A stretch of 64,000 nucleotides of DNA from G963665185 sp963665185 (GTDB lineage Bacteria; Desulfobacterota; Desulfovibrionia; Desulfovibrionales; Desulfovibrionaceae): the NCBI GenBank assembly GCA_963665185.2, contig CAXXPO010000005.1:62001-126000 (forward strand), read 5' to 3'. Below the pieces are notes generated by a model. It was not told the DNA's origin, searched no databases, and saw nothing but the letters and a program-made list of their open reading frames with translations. The first letter of the stretch is position 1, and every line of letters begins with the position of its first letter. A program made the translations under genes and the position numbers. Positions 51,682 through 60,467 of the stretch are shown here, in pieces.

Positions 51682-51891
51682 CTAAATTACGCCGCCGCCC
51701 AAAGGACGGGAGCGGAGATTTTGTAAGGCCTGGGTAAACTCGGCCTCGCTGACCTGCTTGCCTTCGGCCCAACGTGCTGCCCGCATCAATCCTGCCAGTT
51801 CCCACGCGGCCACGCCCAATTGCTCGGCCAGCTCCTCAACTGGATACAGGGCCGGACCTGCCTTTTTCGGGGTTTCCTTTGTCTTTGCCAT
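51682..51891 (-). CDS. Small phage protein, Mu gp38-like position
   Basis: A 69-residue protein (MAKTKETPKKAGPALYPVEE ... QALQNLRSRPLGGGVI) with a helix-turn-helix-looking AEQLGVAAWELAGLMRAARW. It lies between the DUF1834-position gene and the sheath, where Mu has gp38. Function is unknown. Confidence 0.65.
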   Translation of the reverse strand: MAKTKETPKKAGPALYPVEELAEQLGVAAWELAGLMRAARWAEGKQVSEAEFTQALQNLRSRPLGGGVI

Positions 51892-51892
51892 G

Positions 51893-52411
51893 TTATCCCT
51901 CCGAATATTCGGGGTTGATTTGTACGTCGGTGATCAACGCCACGTCGCGGTCGTTGCAGATCATCCAGGATGCCGTGATGTGATAGACACGGCTGACCCG
52001 TTTGAAGACCGTCACCATTTGATGGTTGAACCCGCCCCATTGGGCACGGGCAATGGAGAAGCGCACCAGATTGTTGTCCGGACCGGCAACGCGGCGGGAC
52101 AACTTGCGCTCAAACAGGCCGGTTATGCTGTCCAGCCACTCTTCATTGTCTCCGCGCATGATGGCCACCACCGGCAACTCCACGGTGTAGACCGCCCGGC
52201 GTATCGTCCGATGCGTCGCCTCATGTCCGGCTGTTGGAAACGAAGCGATGGGCCGGGGGCGCTCCAGATAGCGTTCCGATTGCAGGTCGATTTCAAGACG
52301 GCGCTCCGGCAAATCGGGAGCAGCTTGCTTCGGCGCACGAACGACAGCCGTTTCAGCCAGTCCGGCGGCCACGGCGGCGGCCCTGATTTGATCGAACACA
52401 AAATTTCTCAT
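51893..52411 (-). CDS. Phage tail-completion protein, Mu gp37-like (DUF1834 position)
   Basis: A 172-residue protein starting MRNFVFDQIRAAAVAAGLAE, with RAVYTVELPVVAIMRGDNEE and VYHITASWMICNDRDVALIT. The alpha/beta pattern and the place between head-tail joining genes and the sheath match Mu gp37 or tail-terminator proteins. Confidence 0.6.
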   Translation of the reverse strand: MRNFVFDQIRAAAVAAGLAETAVVRAPKQAAPDLPERRLEIDLQSERYLERPRPIASFPTAGHEATHRTIRRAVYTVELPVVAIMRGDNEEWLDSITGLFERKLSRRVAGPDNNLVRFSIARAQWGGFNHQMVTVFKRVSRVYHITASWMICNDRDVALITDVQINPEYSEG

Positions 52412-52424
52412 CTTGCCTGCAACC

Positions 52425-52868
52425 TCATTTCTTCCCCAGGCTTTGCGCCATATGATCCGCTATCTCGGCCCGGACGTCCTTTTGATCCTCCTCGGAAAAT
52501 CCCAGATACTCGCGTGCGGGCAGCGTCACCGAATGGTTGCGCCCGGCCTCGCCGCCGAATTGGTGGATAGCCGCATATTCTTTGTTAGTCCCAACGTGGA
52601 CCTGACCAGGAGATGCGGAATAGTTGATATCTCCCTTCAATATTTCGTTATCGACCAGCGTCTGCCCGCCTTCCTTTTCCGCCCGGATGGATCGTTTCCA
52701 GGGCGTTCCGTCCGGGGCCTTCCCGTCCTCGAAACGCTGTACCGTGGTACTGACCAAGTGTTCGCCGATGCTTTCCATCAGCCCCTGGGTCTGTTGCATT
52801 TTGGCAATGGCCGTTCCCAGAGACCGCTCGACCTGGCTGGAATCGAGTTTGAACGATGCGCCTGCCAT
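52425..52868 (-). CDS. Phage virion morphogenesis protein (Mu gpG family)
   Basis: A 147-residue protein with SMESIGEHLVSTTVQRFEDG-like helix, GKAPDGTPWKRS, EILKGDINYSASPGQVHVGT and YAAIHQFGGEAG, the signature sequence of the gpG/tail-completion family. The start at 52868 (MAGASFKLDSSQ) overlaps the stop of the upstream gp36-like gene (TGATG); the long upstream frame is antisense-like filler. Confidence 0.85.
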   Translation of the reverse strand: MAGASFKLDSSQVERSLGTAIAKMQQTQGLMESIGEHLVSTTVQRFEDGKAPDGTPWKRSIRAEKEGGQTLVDNEILKGDINYSASPGQVHVGTNKEYAAIHQFGGEAGRNHSVTLPAREYLGFSEEDQKDVRAEIADHMAQSLGKK

Positions 52869-53302
52869 CAGTATTTGCTCCATGTGTTTGCACCGAAAAG
52901 ACGGTGGGACGTGGACACGGCCAGAGCGTCCTTGGTCGGTTCCGGTTCGGGTTGGGGAAACAACTGAATCGCCCCGGAACGAATGGCCTCCAAATCCTTG
53001 AGCGCCTGCTTGTATTGAGATTGCAGCGGTATCCACTCGTTTCCGGTCGTGCTCTCGCTGGCCATCAACGTGGTAATGTTCCCGATGGCCCGATACGCGG
53101 CCATTACCGATGCGATATGCTTCACCTTGCCGGGCACGCTTTCCAGGGGCAAGGAATAGCCCCCTTGGAGCAACGCGCCGTCGATCTCCTCGGCAACCTG
53201 GGCGATATGTCGCTCGACACAACCGGAGTTCATTTCGTCCGCTTTGGTCAGATAAGCAGCGAGAACGTAGTCGGTCAGATTTTCGCGTGTGCAATAAGCC
53301 AT
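52868..53302 (-). CDS. Mu gp36-like protein (DUF1320), head-tail connector
   Basis: A 144-residue protein beginning MAYCTRENLTDYVLAAYLTK, followed by helices and GGYSLPLESVPGKVKHIASV. This is the DUF1320/gp36 pattern of Mu-like phages, thought to join head to tail. Confidence 0.8.
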   Translation of the reverse strand: MAYCTRENLTDYVLAAYLTKADEMNSGCVERHIAQVAEEIDGALLQGGYSLPLESVPGKVKHIASVMAAYRAIGNITTLMASESTTGNEWIPLQSQYKQALKDLEAIRSGAIQLFPQPEPEPTKDALAVSTSHRLFGANTWSKY

Positions 53303-53406
53303 GTTTTCCGCCTGAAACGTTTTTTGAACCGGTTTTGAACTAGTTCAAAGGGTTGGTCCCGGCCCGTTGTCCATGATGGATACAAACGGGCCGGGAAACG
53401 GATTTT

Positions 53407-54402
53407 TTACGGAGTGACCGCCGCTGCCCAACAAATGGACTTGGGCGACCGCACCGGCAGTGCCTTGGAATGGCCAACGATTGAAACCCCGGTTCCCTCC
53501 GGCAGGGGATACGGCGCGGGAAAGAACGGCAGCGGCAGCAACTTGCTGTCGATATTGTCGAGTGCGCAGTAGATGATTTTGCCGGGGGCATCTTTGGCAT
53601 AGGCCAGGATTTTATGGTCGGGAATTTTGGAAACCATGGCCCCTCCGTTGGGATTCCGGTACCGTTCGGAGCATTTGCGGATGATGCGCCCGTTAAAGTC
53701 GAATCCGCCTTTGACCTTCTTGACACCGTGATCCGCCGTGGATTGCAGTTTTTCCACCAGCCGGGATATGGCGGAGAATGCCTTTTTCCCGGCCATGTAT
53801 TCCACGTCGCCACCCACGCCAGCCTCCTGAATGGCAGTTTCCATTTCATCCAGCAGAGCTTCTACGGTTGCCACCGTTGCACCGTCCGCATCCAGTTTGT
53901 CAGCGTCTTCAGGCGTCACGGACAACGGCGTTCCGTAGTTCACTTCGTAGACCTCGTACCCGGCTCCATCGAGACGAACGGGCCAACTGATCTTGCCGGT
54001 CAGCGCCGTGCAGGCGATGCCTTCCGTCGTGGCCCGAACCGTACGGCGCAGGTAGTCGATGGTGTCCCGCGTCCAGGCGGCAAGGGATGCACGGTCCGGC
54101 AGGATCATGCGCAGGTTGTTCAGATCCTGCCCGGTAATTTTTTTGCTGGGCTTGATGGGCAGCGGTTCAATGGTGGTTATGGCCGCGCTTTCATTGCCCA
54201 CGGGAATGGACAGCCCGCCACGCATAACCAGGGGGATCGTACCGGCGACTTCCTGAATTTCCTGGATGCCCACCACGGGAAACGGCTTCTGGGGCCGGTC
54301 GGGATACAACAAGTCCATGATGGTCGATTGCAGCGGCGGCAGAGCCTTCATGTGCTGTCCTACGACAGCGGGGGTAAACAGTCCTTTAAGCTGAGTAAGC
54401 AT
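53407..54402 (-). CDS. Major capsid protein (gpE-like)
   Basis: A 331-residue protein starting MLTQLKGLFTPAVVGQHMKA, then DLLYPDRPQKPFPVVGIQEI, PIKPSKKITGQDLNNLRMIL and GKKAFSAISRLVEKLQSTAD. It ends SIVGHSKALPVRSPKSICWA. The pattern fits the lambda gpE-like capsid family rather than Mu gpT, and the gene just upstream is lambda-gpD-like. The start at 54402 gives a family-like N terminus. Confidence 0.8.
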   Translation of the reverse strand: MLTQLKGLFTPAVVGQHMKALPPLQSTIMDLLYPDRPQKPFPVVGIQEIQEVAGTIPLVMRGGLSIPVGNESAAITTIEPLPIKPSKKITGQDLNNLRMILPDRASLAAWTRDTIDYLRRTVRATTEGIACTALTGKISWPVRLDGAGYEVYEVNYGTPLSVTPEDADKLDADGATVATVEALLDEMETAIQEAGVGGDVEYMAGKKAFSAISRLVEKLQSTADHGVKKVKGGFDFNGRIIRKCSERYRNPNGGAMVSKIPDHKILAYAKDAPGKIIYCALDNIDSKLLPLPFFPAPYPLPEGTGVSIVGHSKALPVRSPKSICWAAAVTP

Positions 54403-54410
54403 GGCTTCTC

Positions 54411-54743
54411 CTAAACGGCGTACACGCCGATGGCTTCCAGGGCGGCCAGATCGGCATCTTCCAGAGCCGCGCCGCCAGATTTCGTCAAAATGCCTTTGTC
54501 CGCAGTTCCGTGGACCAGCACTGGGCATACGGTGTGCGAGGCTGTGTTCACGGTGGCGTCCACCACACCTTTAAGCGTACCGGTCCCGGTATAGGGAATC
54601 AGACCCTCAGCACTGTCTACGACCGCCAGTCCGGCGGGATAGACTCCGTTGTTGGGCTTCACTTTTCCGGAGATGATGATTGCGGGATGATGGTTTGTGG
54701 CGGCACGTTTTCCTTCCGCCGAAATACGCCCGGGTAATTCCAT
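54411..54743 (-). CDS. Head decoration protein (lambda gpD-like)
   Basis: A 110-residue protein with IIISGKVKPNNGVYPAGLAV, LIPYTGTGTLKGVVDATVNT, CPVLVHGTADKGILTKSGG and a final LAALEAIGVYAV, the layout of capsid-stabilising gpD proteins. The ATG at 54743 is 18 bases from GGAGG and a TTG lies one codon upstream, so the exact start is uncertain. Confidence 0.75.
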   Translation of the reverse strand: MELPGRISAEGKRAATNHHPAIIISGKVKPNNGVYPAGLAVVDSAEGLIPYTGTGTLKGVVDATVNTASHTVCPVLVHGTADKGILTKSGGAALEDADLAALEAIGVYAV

Positions 54744-54765
54744 CAATGACCATTGGTGTCGCCTC

Positions 54766-55239
54766 CTAGACCTTTCCGGCGTATTCCGCCGCGTTGATGT
54801 CGTCGTTCCGGTCGGCAGCCCCGGCTGCGTTTTCCGATGTCGCGAACTCGGCCAGCAGATTGTTCGGCTTGGCCGCTTCCAGTTCTGCCCAGAAGGCTTC
54901 CTCGACGGGCTTGCTTTCTCCGCTGGAGAATTCGAGTTTCCGGTCGGAGTCGGCCAGAGCACAGGCAAAGCCCAACACTTTTTCCTTGTCGGCGGGTACG
55001 GCTTTGCCTTGCTCCACCAAACGGTCAAACCGCGCTTCACGGTCGCGTTGCGTCTGCTGTTCGCGAAAGGTTGCAAACTCAGCGGCAATCTTGTCCCGTT
55101 CTGTTTCCGCCGCAGTCGCTTTCGTCTCGGCGGCCTGCACCTTTTCCTTCAAGGGCAATTCCGCTTCAGCCTTCTGCGCCCTGGTTTCGGCGGCCTCCAG
55201 CTTGGCCTCCAGGTCTTTGATCTTCTGATCTTTGTCCAT
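54766..55239 (-). CDS. Separate scaffold protein from an internal start in the protease gene
   Basis: The ATG at 55239 (MDKDQKIKDLEAKLEA), in frame with the protease gene, is preceded by GGAGGAG three bases upstream (55249-55243). It sits exactly at the border between protease and coiled coil. It would give a 157-residue scaffold alone, equivalent to Mu gpZ made inside gene I. Confidence 0.6.
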   Translation of the reverse strand: MDKDQKIKDLEAKLEAAETRAQKAEAELPLKEKVQAAETKATAAETERDKIAAEFATFREQQTQRDREARFDRLVEQGKAVPADKEKVLGFACALADSDRKLEFSSGESKPVEEAFWAELEAAKPNNLLAEFATSENAAGAADRNDDINAAEYAGKV

Positions 55240-55662
55240 GAACTCCTCCATTGCGAATTCAACTGTTGTATATTGGTCACCAGCACCAAGCTGGATGTCT
55301 CCCAGGCCATCGATTGCCGGTGGCGTGGCCCCCAGCAGGCCGACGTGCCTAAGCTGGTTGCCACGGAAAAAAGAAGCGCTGATCTTCTTGTACGCACCGG
55401 AGTCGATCAACTTTTCCACGGCTTTTGGCACCTGTTTGAACTGCGTCTGAAGGAAGTCGCCGAAGCGGCGCACCGCTGAAACCCATCCGTAGGCCGGATC
55501 GTTTGTTTTGGGGTGGCCGAACACCAACGGGGCCTCGTGCTGCTCCGGTTTGTAGTTGGCCACAACGCTGTCGAACAGTTCAGCCGTCAGGCGAACCCGC
55601 TCGCCATTCATTGCGATGAATTCCCCAATCCGCGCTATGTTCGTCCATTGTCCTTTGTGCAT
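54766..55662 (-). CDS. Prohead protease with C-terminal scaffold (Mu gpI-like)
   Basis: A 298-residue protein. The N-terminal protease-like domain (about 1-135) has APLVFGHPKTNDPAYGWVSA and KKISASFFRGNQLRHVGLLG, typical of Mu gpI. A long Glu/Ala/Lys coiled coil follows (KDLEAKLEAAETRAQKAEAE), forming the scaffold, and is expected to be cleaved during maturation. AAGGAAG precedes the ATG at 55662. Confidence 0.8.
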   Translation of the reverse strand: MHKGQWTNIARIGEFIAMNGERVRLTAELFDSVVANYKPEQHEAPLVFGHPKTNDPAYGWVSAVRRFGDFLQTQFKQVPKAVEKLIDSGAYKKISASFFRGNQLRHVGLLGATPPAIDGLGDIQLGAGDQYTTVEFAMEEFMDKDQKIKDLEAKLEAAETRAQKAEAELPLKEKVQAAETKATAAETERDKIAAEFATFREQQTQRDREARFDRLVEQGKAVPADKEKVLGFACALADSDRKLEFSSGESKPVEEAFWAELEAAKPNNLLAEFATSENAAGAADRNDDINAAEYAGKV

Positions 55663-55775
55663 ATTGACTTCCTTTTGCCGCATGGATATTTCTTGTTAGA
55701 TAGTGATGGCGGCGTACCCTGAACCTCGTCCGGGCGGGGGTAGAAGCAAGGGTGTCGTCAGTCCAGGAGCCCGGA

Positions 55776-57048
55776 CTACCTGGACTTCTCTCTGTAGATC
55801 AGTTCGCCTTTCCTCTGCCCCTCCAAATAGTTCAGCATACGTTCCTCGTTTCCCGTTTTGGGAGTGAATGTGGTCGCCGCCTTCCACTGGCGGCCTTTGA
55901 TCAGATTGAACACGGCAAAGCCTCCGACCTTTCCCGTGTCCGTCTGGAACAAGCGGATCAGCCGCAACAACCGTCACAGGGCGGCCCGACAGTTTGGCGG
56001 GAACCCGCCATATTTCGTAGGGGTCCAGGATCGTTCTGGCCAAAAGCCGCATAAACTGTTCACGTCCGGATTTTTCGACCTTCCAGGCGCGTGTTTGTTT
56101 GTCGATGAAGAATTGTTTGCTGACCACCACCGGCACGTTTCCCGGCAACCGATGGACCGTGCTCGCATCGATGTCCTTCAGGCCGAATTCTTTGAGAAAC
56201 GCCAGGACATATTCTTTGGGCTTCAGCCCTTTGGGCATGATGTCGGAAGTTTTCACCTTATGAATGTGGTGAGGGTCCAACGTGGCCAAGGGCAGCTTGC
56301 AACGGTCTTCGGCAAACATACCGCGCCCGTCCCGGCACAACGCCTTGGCCTTGATGTCCTTCAGCGGCCCGGCCAGTTCGTCAGGAGCCAATCCTGCAAG
56401 CCAATCCTGGCCAATGTTCGTGGACCAGCCCTTGTCGGGCATCGGTGTGACGAAGTGTTCCGCGCCGGTCTGGGGATCGCGCACGACTCGCCGGTCGGGA
56501 AATTCACGTTGTACGATTTCGCCCCGTGCCTTCACCTGGCGTTCGGAAAGCGACTGCACGGAGCAACGGCACAGAAAACCGTTGGGCGGGTAGAAATTGC
56601 TCCAGAATTCATGGTCATGCGGGTAGACCAGACCATGCAATGCTCTATGGCCGGGGCGGGTGCGCCGGTCCGAAACAGCGACATAGCGCCAGTACGGACG
56701 GCGGGCCGCCACCTTTTTCATCTGCGCGAATCGACCAGCAGCATAGGCACTGCCCATATTGGTGCGAAATATCAGTTCTGCCCGTCGCTTGCTCGTGATG
56801 CCTGCTTTGTCGAGGATGGGGCCGATCTGTTTTTTGAACTGTCCTAGGGACATTCCCTCGTTCTGGGCCTTCTGAATGGCAGCGTGGATTTCTCCCAACT
56901 GGTCCAAGCGGTCTATGCCGGAAACCGTAAATGCACGGGTACGGGCAGAGGCGTCCAACGTATCCCAATCCGCCCTGGTCATAGCGGTCTTGCCGCGCCA
57001 GAACTCCTGGGCTTCCTTCATGGGGAGTGCGGTTGCGCTAATCGGCAT
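55776..57048 (-). CDS. Mu F-like head morphogenesis protein with nuclease-like C-terminal domain, +1 frame break near 55,970
   Basis: The N-terminal 200 residues are the SPP1 gp7/Mu gp30 minor head protein: FKKQIGPILDKAGITSKRRA, RTNMGSAYAAGRFAQM, SDRRTRPGHRALHGLVYPHD and NGFLCRCSVQSLSERQVK. A C-terminal region (RLLARTILDPYEIWRVPAKL) continues in the +1 frame as LRLIRLFQTDTGKVGGFAVF, then TPKTGNEERMLNYLEGQRKG, resembling the PBECR (barnase-EndoU-ColicinE5-RelE-like) nuclease domains fused to phage F proteins. In the unshifted frame the protein would run to 55696 with Pro/Gly/Arg-rich filler. So one base is extra near GGTTGTTGCGG, or the shift is real. The ATG at 57048 has GGAGGGCGAAG upstream. 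Confidence 0.75.
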
Positions 57049-58588
57049 CTTCGCCCTCCACGGCAAAACGGCCTATTTGATCCGCCGCGACAAACGCGCG
57101 ATGCAGCAAGTCTTCAAACTGTCCATCGTCCAGATCGGGCAGCAATTCAGCAAGCAACAAGGCCAAATCGTCGTATGTTTCGGCCTGTTGAATAGTCTTC
57201 TTCAGCACCGCCAGCCGTTCATTCAGGACCGGCCCGGCCTTTTCCAACGTGTCGGCGATAAGGTCGTCCAGGGCGGATTGGCCTTCAGCGTCGGGAACGT
57301 CTTCGGAAAGATCGGTGGCAAACTCCCGCTTGGACACGGACGGCACGTTTCCATCATCTACCCCAGTTCCCTGGGGCTGGGCGGAAGATTTCATTATGAA
57401 TTCGTCAGGGGACAGATTGTAGTGGCGCTGAACATGCTCCGAAGTGAAATCCAGATTCAGCCCCTTGATCTTTGTGTCCAAATCGGCGCGGGCCGCATAA
57501 TCTTCCGGCTGCACAAATTCGAACACCGGGGCCATTTCGTCCGGCGCATTGACCTGGGTATAGGTCCAGGCCAAGTCGTTGAAGAACGAAACAATCAATG
57601 CTTCGTCCGCATCCGCATAGTCCTGCAACACAGCGTAATGGGTCTGGCCAAGGGCGTAGCTGCCTTTTCCGTCGCCATCTCCGCTTGTCAACGTTTGCCC
57701 CATGATCACCTGGGCGATTGCGTTGTCCCAATACTGAACCAGCTTCTGGTGTATTTCTCCCTTGCCCTGAGCTTCCATGGCCTGGACTTTGCCGCCTTTC
57801 ACAACGGCCACGGCATCCTGAACCATCGCCCGTAGCATGGCCGCCATGTCTTCCATGGCGCGACGGTCAAAGGAACTCGGCGCTTCTGCCAGTATCCAGG
57901 GTTGTCCGAAACGCTCGGAAAACTTCATCCAAAATTCAATGCCGCCCCGCTTGAACGCCACTGGCCACAAACAGCGGGACAACAAGCGCAGGCCATAAGG
58001 ATTGTCATACGTGGGGAAATGGCGGGCCAGCACGAACTTGTGTGCCGGTATCGTTGTTCCCGTAGGCGTTTCCAGGGAATAGAACAGAAGTTGATTTCTG
58101 CTGTTGAAACCAAACCACCGGCGTGGCTTGGCCACCGCGTTGTCGAGTCGCAGCCGTCCACCCTCGGCCTGCCAGATCAATTCGACGGGCGTCAGGCCGT
58201 AATACGGCGTGTCCAGGACCTCGCTGATCAGATCGCGCAGGTCCAGGCGTTCCATGTCCGCCACCAGGGCGTCGCACAATTTTTGGGAACCAGGCGTAGG
58301 GTCCTCGCCCTCCTTGCAGCCTGGACGAAATTTGTAGTTCTGCCTGTTTAGGGTTTTGAGCTTGCGTGTTTGTAACGCACTGCAAACACGATGGTCGGCG
58401 GTCAGTTCATCCAGAATTTCCACGCCGTCGCCGCGCTTACGCAGAACCGGGTCCGGATCGGGAAGCGTGCCCAACCAACTCACCCAATCGCCGCCCGCAC
58501 TTTGGCGTGTGGCCATTTCAGCAACCAAACCGGAATGTTCAGGCGTGGTTTTTATGGGGATGCCGTTGGCGTCCAGGATGGTGGGCAT
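57038..58588 (-). CDS. Portal protein (DUF935, Mu gp29-like)
   Basis: A 516-residue portal forming the DNA-entry vertex. It includes GGDWVSWLGTLPDPDPVLRK, VCSALQTRKLKTLNRQNYKF, DLISEVLDTPYYGLTPVELI and FVLARHFPTYDNPYGLRLLS. GIEFWMKFSERFGQPWILAE is the most conserved DUF935 stretch. The start at 58588 (MPTILDANG) has GAGAAGGA about nine bases upstream. Confidence 0.9.
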   Translation of the reverse strand: MPTILDANGIPIKTTPEHSGLVAEMATRQSAGGDWVSWLGTLPDPDPVLRKRGDGVEILDELTADHRVCSALQTRKLKTLNRQNYKFRPGCKEGEDPTPGSQKLCDALVADMERLDLRDLISEVLDTPYYGLTPVELIWQAEGGRLRLDNAVAKPRRWFGFNSRNQLLFYSLETPTGTTIPAHKFVLARHFPTYDNPYGLRLLSRCLWPVAFKRGGIEFWMKFSERFGQPWILAEAPSSFDRRAMEDMAAMLRAMVQDAVAVVKGGKVQAMEAQGKGEIHQKLVQYWDNAIAQVIMGQTLTSGDGDGKGSYALGQTHYAVLQDYADADEALIVSFFNDLAWTYTQVNAPDEMAPVFEFVQPEDYAARADLDTKIKGLNLDFTSEHVQRHYNLSPDEFIMKSSAQPQGTGVDDGNVPSVSKREFATDLSEDVPDAEGQSALDDLIADTLEKAGPVLNERLAVLKKTIQQAETYDDLALLLAELLPDLDDGQFEDLLHRAFVAADQIGRFAVEGEDAD

Positions 58589-58677
58589 TTTTTTTATTCC
58601 TTCTCCCATAAGGGCTTTGTTCATTTTTTGTAGATTACGTGCACCAAAACATACAATAAAACAAATATTTCAGTTGT

Positions 58678-60465
58678 TTATGTCATGCATTGTGATACAA
58701 CGGGGGGAAAATTTAAGGAGGTCATCATGGATGACATGCAAGCCCAATTTTTTTTGAAGGCAAGGCAAGAGCACATCAACCGGCACACCAACAACGGAGG
58801 AGATGAAATGCATCCAAACGAAAAAGACTTTAAGGAATTGGTGGGCTTCTTACAGCCAACCCCCAAAGAACGATGCTGGGATTGGTTGGGCAATTTGAAA
58901 AAATATTTCAAACACCTGATTATCGTCATTATGGTTCCCGGCATTGCTATCTGGGGACTCAACACGATACTGAATTGGCTATTTCCCCAATAACCTTCAC
59001 TCAGAATTTGGCTGGTACGGGATTTTCCTGTTGAGTGGACTTCCCACTCAACAGGAGGCTCAATAAAGTGTTTGGCGAACAATCCCAGGGCCAGGGCAAC
59101 GGCGGAATCACCATGCCGTTGGCCACCTGCATCACGGGTCCGGTTATCCGGAATACGCGGAACCCCTTGGATAACTTTGATCAATCGGAAATCATCCAGG
59201 GTTTGGGTATTTTTAGGCAAGGAGACAGTACGATCTTCCAGATGGGCCTTGAGTCTGGGCATGTTTTCTCGGTACCAGCCCACACTCAACATGACCTCGG
59301 CTATCAATTCGGGGCTGTACCGCTGGCGGACGTACTCTGCCAGTGCTTGCCCATTGCCACGGGCATCTAATGCCCCTCCTGAAAAAAGAGGAAGCCGGTC
59401 AATCATGTAAAAGATAATTTGTTCCTGAGTCCGAAAAGGAGCATTGCGCAGTTCAAGCACAAAGGGAGTGTGCAGATTCAGATCAGAGAGTTCCGTGAGA
59501 GGCCAGAACGTACTCAAATCGCCGGAGCGACCGAAGTCGTTACCAAAATAATGTCTGCAACCTTTCGGAAGCGTTGCGAGCAGGGGTCCCAAGGTCCGTT
59601 CGCACCATTCCTGAACTTCCCGATATGCCTGTTCCAACGGCCAATCCACAAAATCGGCATCAGGAGGTGTCCAGGTCACGACAGGAATAGCTGGTTCCAT
59701 ACAGGATTCGATAAGGGCACGGGGAAGCCATGGACCGCCAATCCTGCGGGGAATGCAGAACAACTCTTCTTCGGCTCCATCACCATAGAAAGAAACAATC
59801 TCTTCTCTCCAGGCTGCCTCGGCATTGGGAGACCATGCCCTACCGTCACGTTCACATACGCGTTTATACAGCCCTTCGTGGATAGCCCGGTCAAAGTCAC
59901 AACGTAAAAGTTTGTAAGGTTTTTTGCCTGCACGGATGTCAACGACAAGTTCATTGAATGGGTTGTCTTCGCCATCGTGCGTGGAGATGATCAGCACCTT
60001 GCCGCCCCAAACCGTCAAGGCCAGAGCCGCCTTGAGCAATTCGGCCAAGTCATCATGGAATGCGGCTTCATCCAAAATCACGAGTCCCTGCATCCCACGG
60101 AGGGAACGGGGTTTTGACGGCAGAGCCACGACACGGCCATGCCGGAAGTCCACTCGAAAGGCTTTGATCTGCTGATCCGGGTCACCGTCTTGCCAAAGGG
60201 TCTCTCCAACGGCGGAAGCTCCCAGTTCCAGTTTTTTTCCCGCTTCGCCGACGTATTCGACAAATTCACGGGCCATCTCCAGATTGTAGCCCATGTAATA
60301 GACGTTCATTCCTTTTTGGGATTTAGGCTTTGCCGCATATCCAGCCGCCACCCAAGCGGCTCCCCAGGAGTAGCCGGTGCGACGTGATTTTTCGACGACC
60401 ACCACGGAATTATCCATCAGGGCCTTGCGTAGTTCGTGCTGATAAGGAAGGAGACGAATACCCAT
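58678..60465 (-). CDS. Terminase large subunit (Mu gp28-like); last ~110 codons overlap an opposite-strand gene
   Basis: A 595-residue packaging ATPase/nuclease. Walker A-like VVEKSRRTGYSWGAAWV lies near residue 25, Walker B and motif III are in GLVILDEAAFHDD and KVLIISTHDGEDNPF, and the nuclease acidic residues are in GNDFGRSGDLSTFW and QRHGDSAVALALG. The family-like part ends around VEWEVHSTGKSRTSQILSEG. Beyond it the chain is Ser/Cys-rich and antisense to the gene at 58727-58993, so it is probably not original. The ATG at 60465 follows GAGGTGATT. Confidence 0.88.
   Translation of the reverse strand: MGIRLLPYQHELRKALMDNSVVVVEKSRRTGYSWGAAWVAAGYAAKPKSQKGMNVYYMGYNLEMAREFVEYVGEAGKKLELGASAVGETLWQDGDPDQQIKAFRVDFRHGRVVALPSKPRSLRGMQGLVILDEAAFHDDLAELLKAALALTVWGGKVLIISTHDGEDNPFNELVVDIRAGKKPYKLLRCDFDRAIHEGLYKRVCERDGRAWSPNAEAAWREEIVSFYGDGAEEELFCIPRRIGGPWLPRALIESCMEPAIPVVTWTPPDADFVDWPLEQAYREVQEWCERTLGPLLATLPKGCRHYFGNDFGRSGDLSTFWPLTELSDLNLHTPFVLELRNAPFRTQEQIIFYMIDRLPLFSGGALDARGNGQALAEYVRQRYSPELIAEVMLSVGWYRENMPRLKAHLEDRTVSLPKNTQTLDDFRLIKVIQGVPRIPDNRTRDAGGQRHGDSAVALALGLFAKHFIEPPVEWEVHSTGKSRTSQILSEGYWGNSQFSIVLSPQIAMPGTIMTIIRCLKYFFKLPNQSQHRSLGVGCKKPTNSLKSFSFGCISSPPLLVCRLMCSCLAFKKNWACMSSMMTSLNFPPVVSQCMT
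58727..58993 (+). CDS. Small opposite-strand membrane protein (cargo gene)
   Basis: An 88-residue protein with a perfect AAGGAGG ribosome site before ATG (MDDMQAQFFLKARQEHINRH). The N-terminal half is charged and soluble; the C terminus has one transmembrane helix (LIIVIMVPGIAIWGLNTILN). The DNA is AT-rich against its surroundings. It is antisense to the terminase tail, and a perfect 12-bp hairpin (59027-59055) follows its stop. A superinfection-exclusion or lysogeny role is possible but unproven. Confidence 0.65.
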   Translation: MDDMQAQFFLKARQEHINRHTNNGGDEMHPNEKDFKELVGFLQPTPKERCWDWLGNLKKYFKHLIIVIMVPGIAIWGLNTILNWLFPQ

Positions 60466-60467
60466 AA

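Noticed and set aside
52869..53294. Upstream extension of the virion morphogenesis gene
   Set aside because: The extension overlaps the conserved gp36-like gene in another frame and is Arg-rich filler; the start at 52868 has coupling by TGATG.
58678..59000. Terminase C-terminal tail as a conserved domain
   Set aside because: Its composition is that of an antisense shadow and it overlaps a gene with a perfect ribosome site; kept only as read-through sequence.
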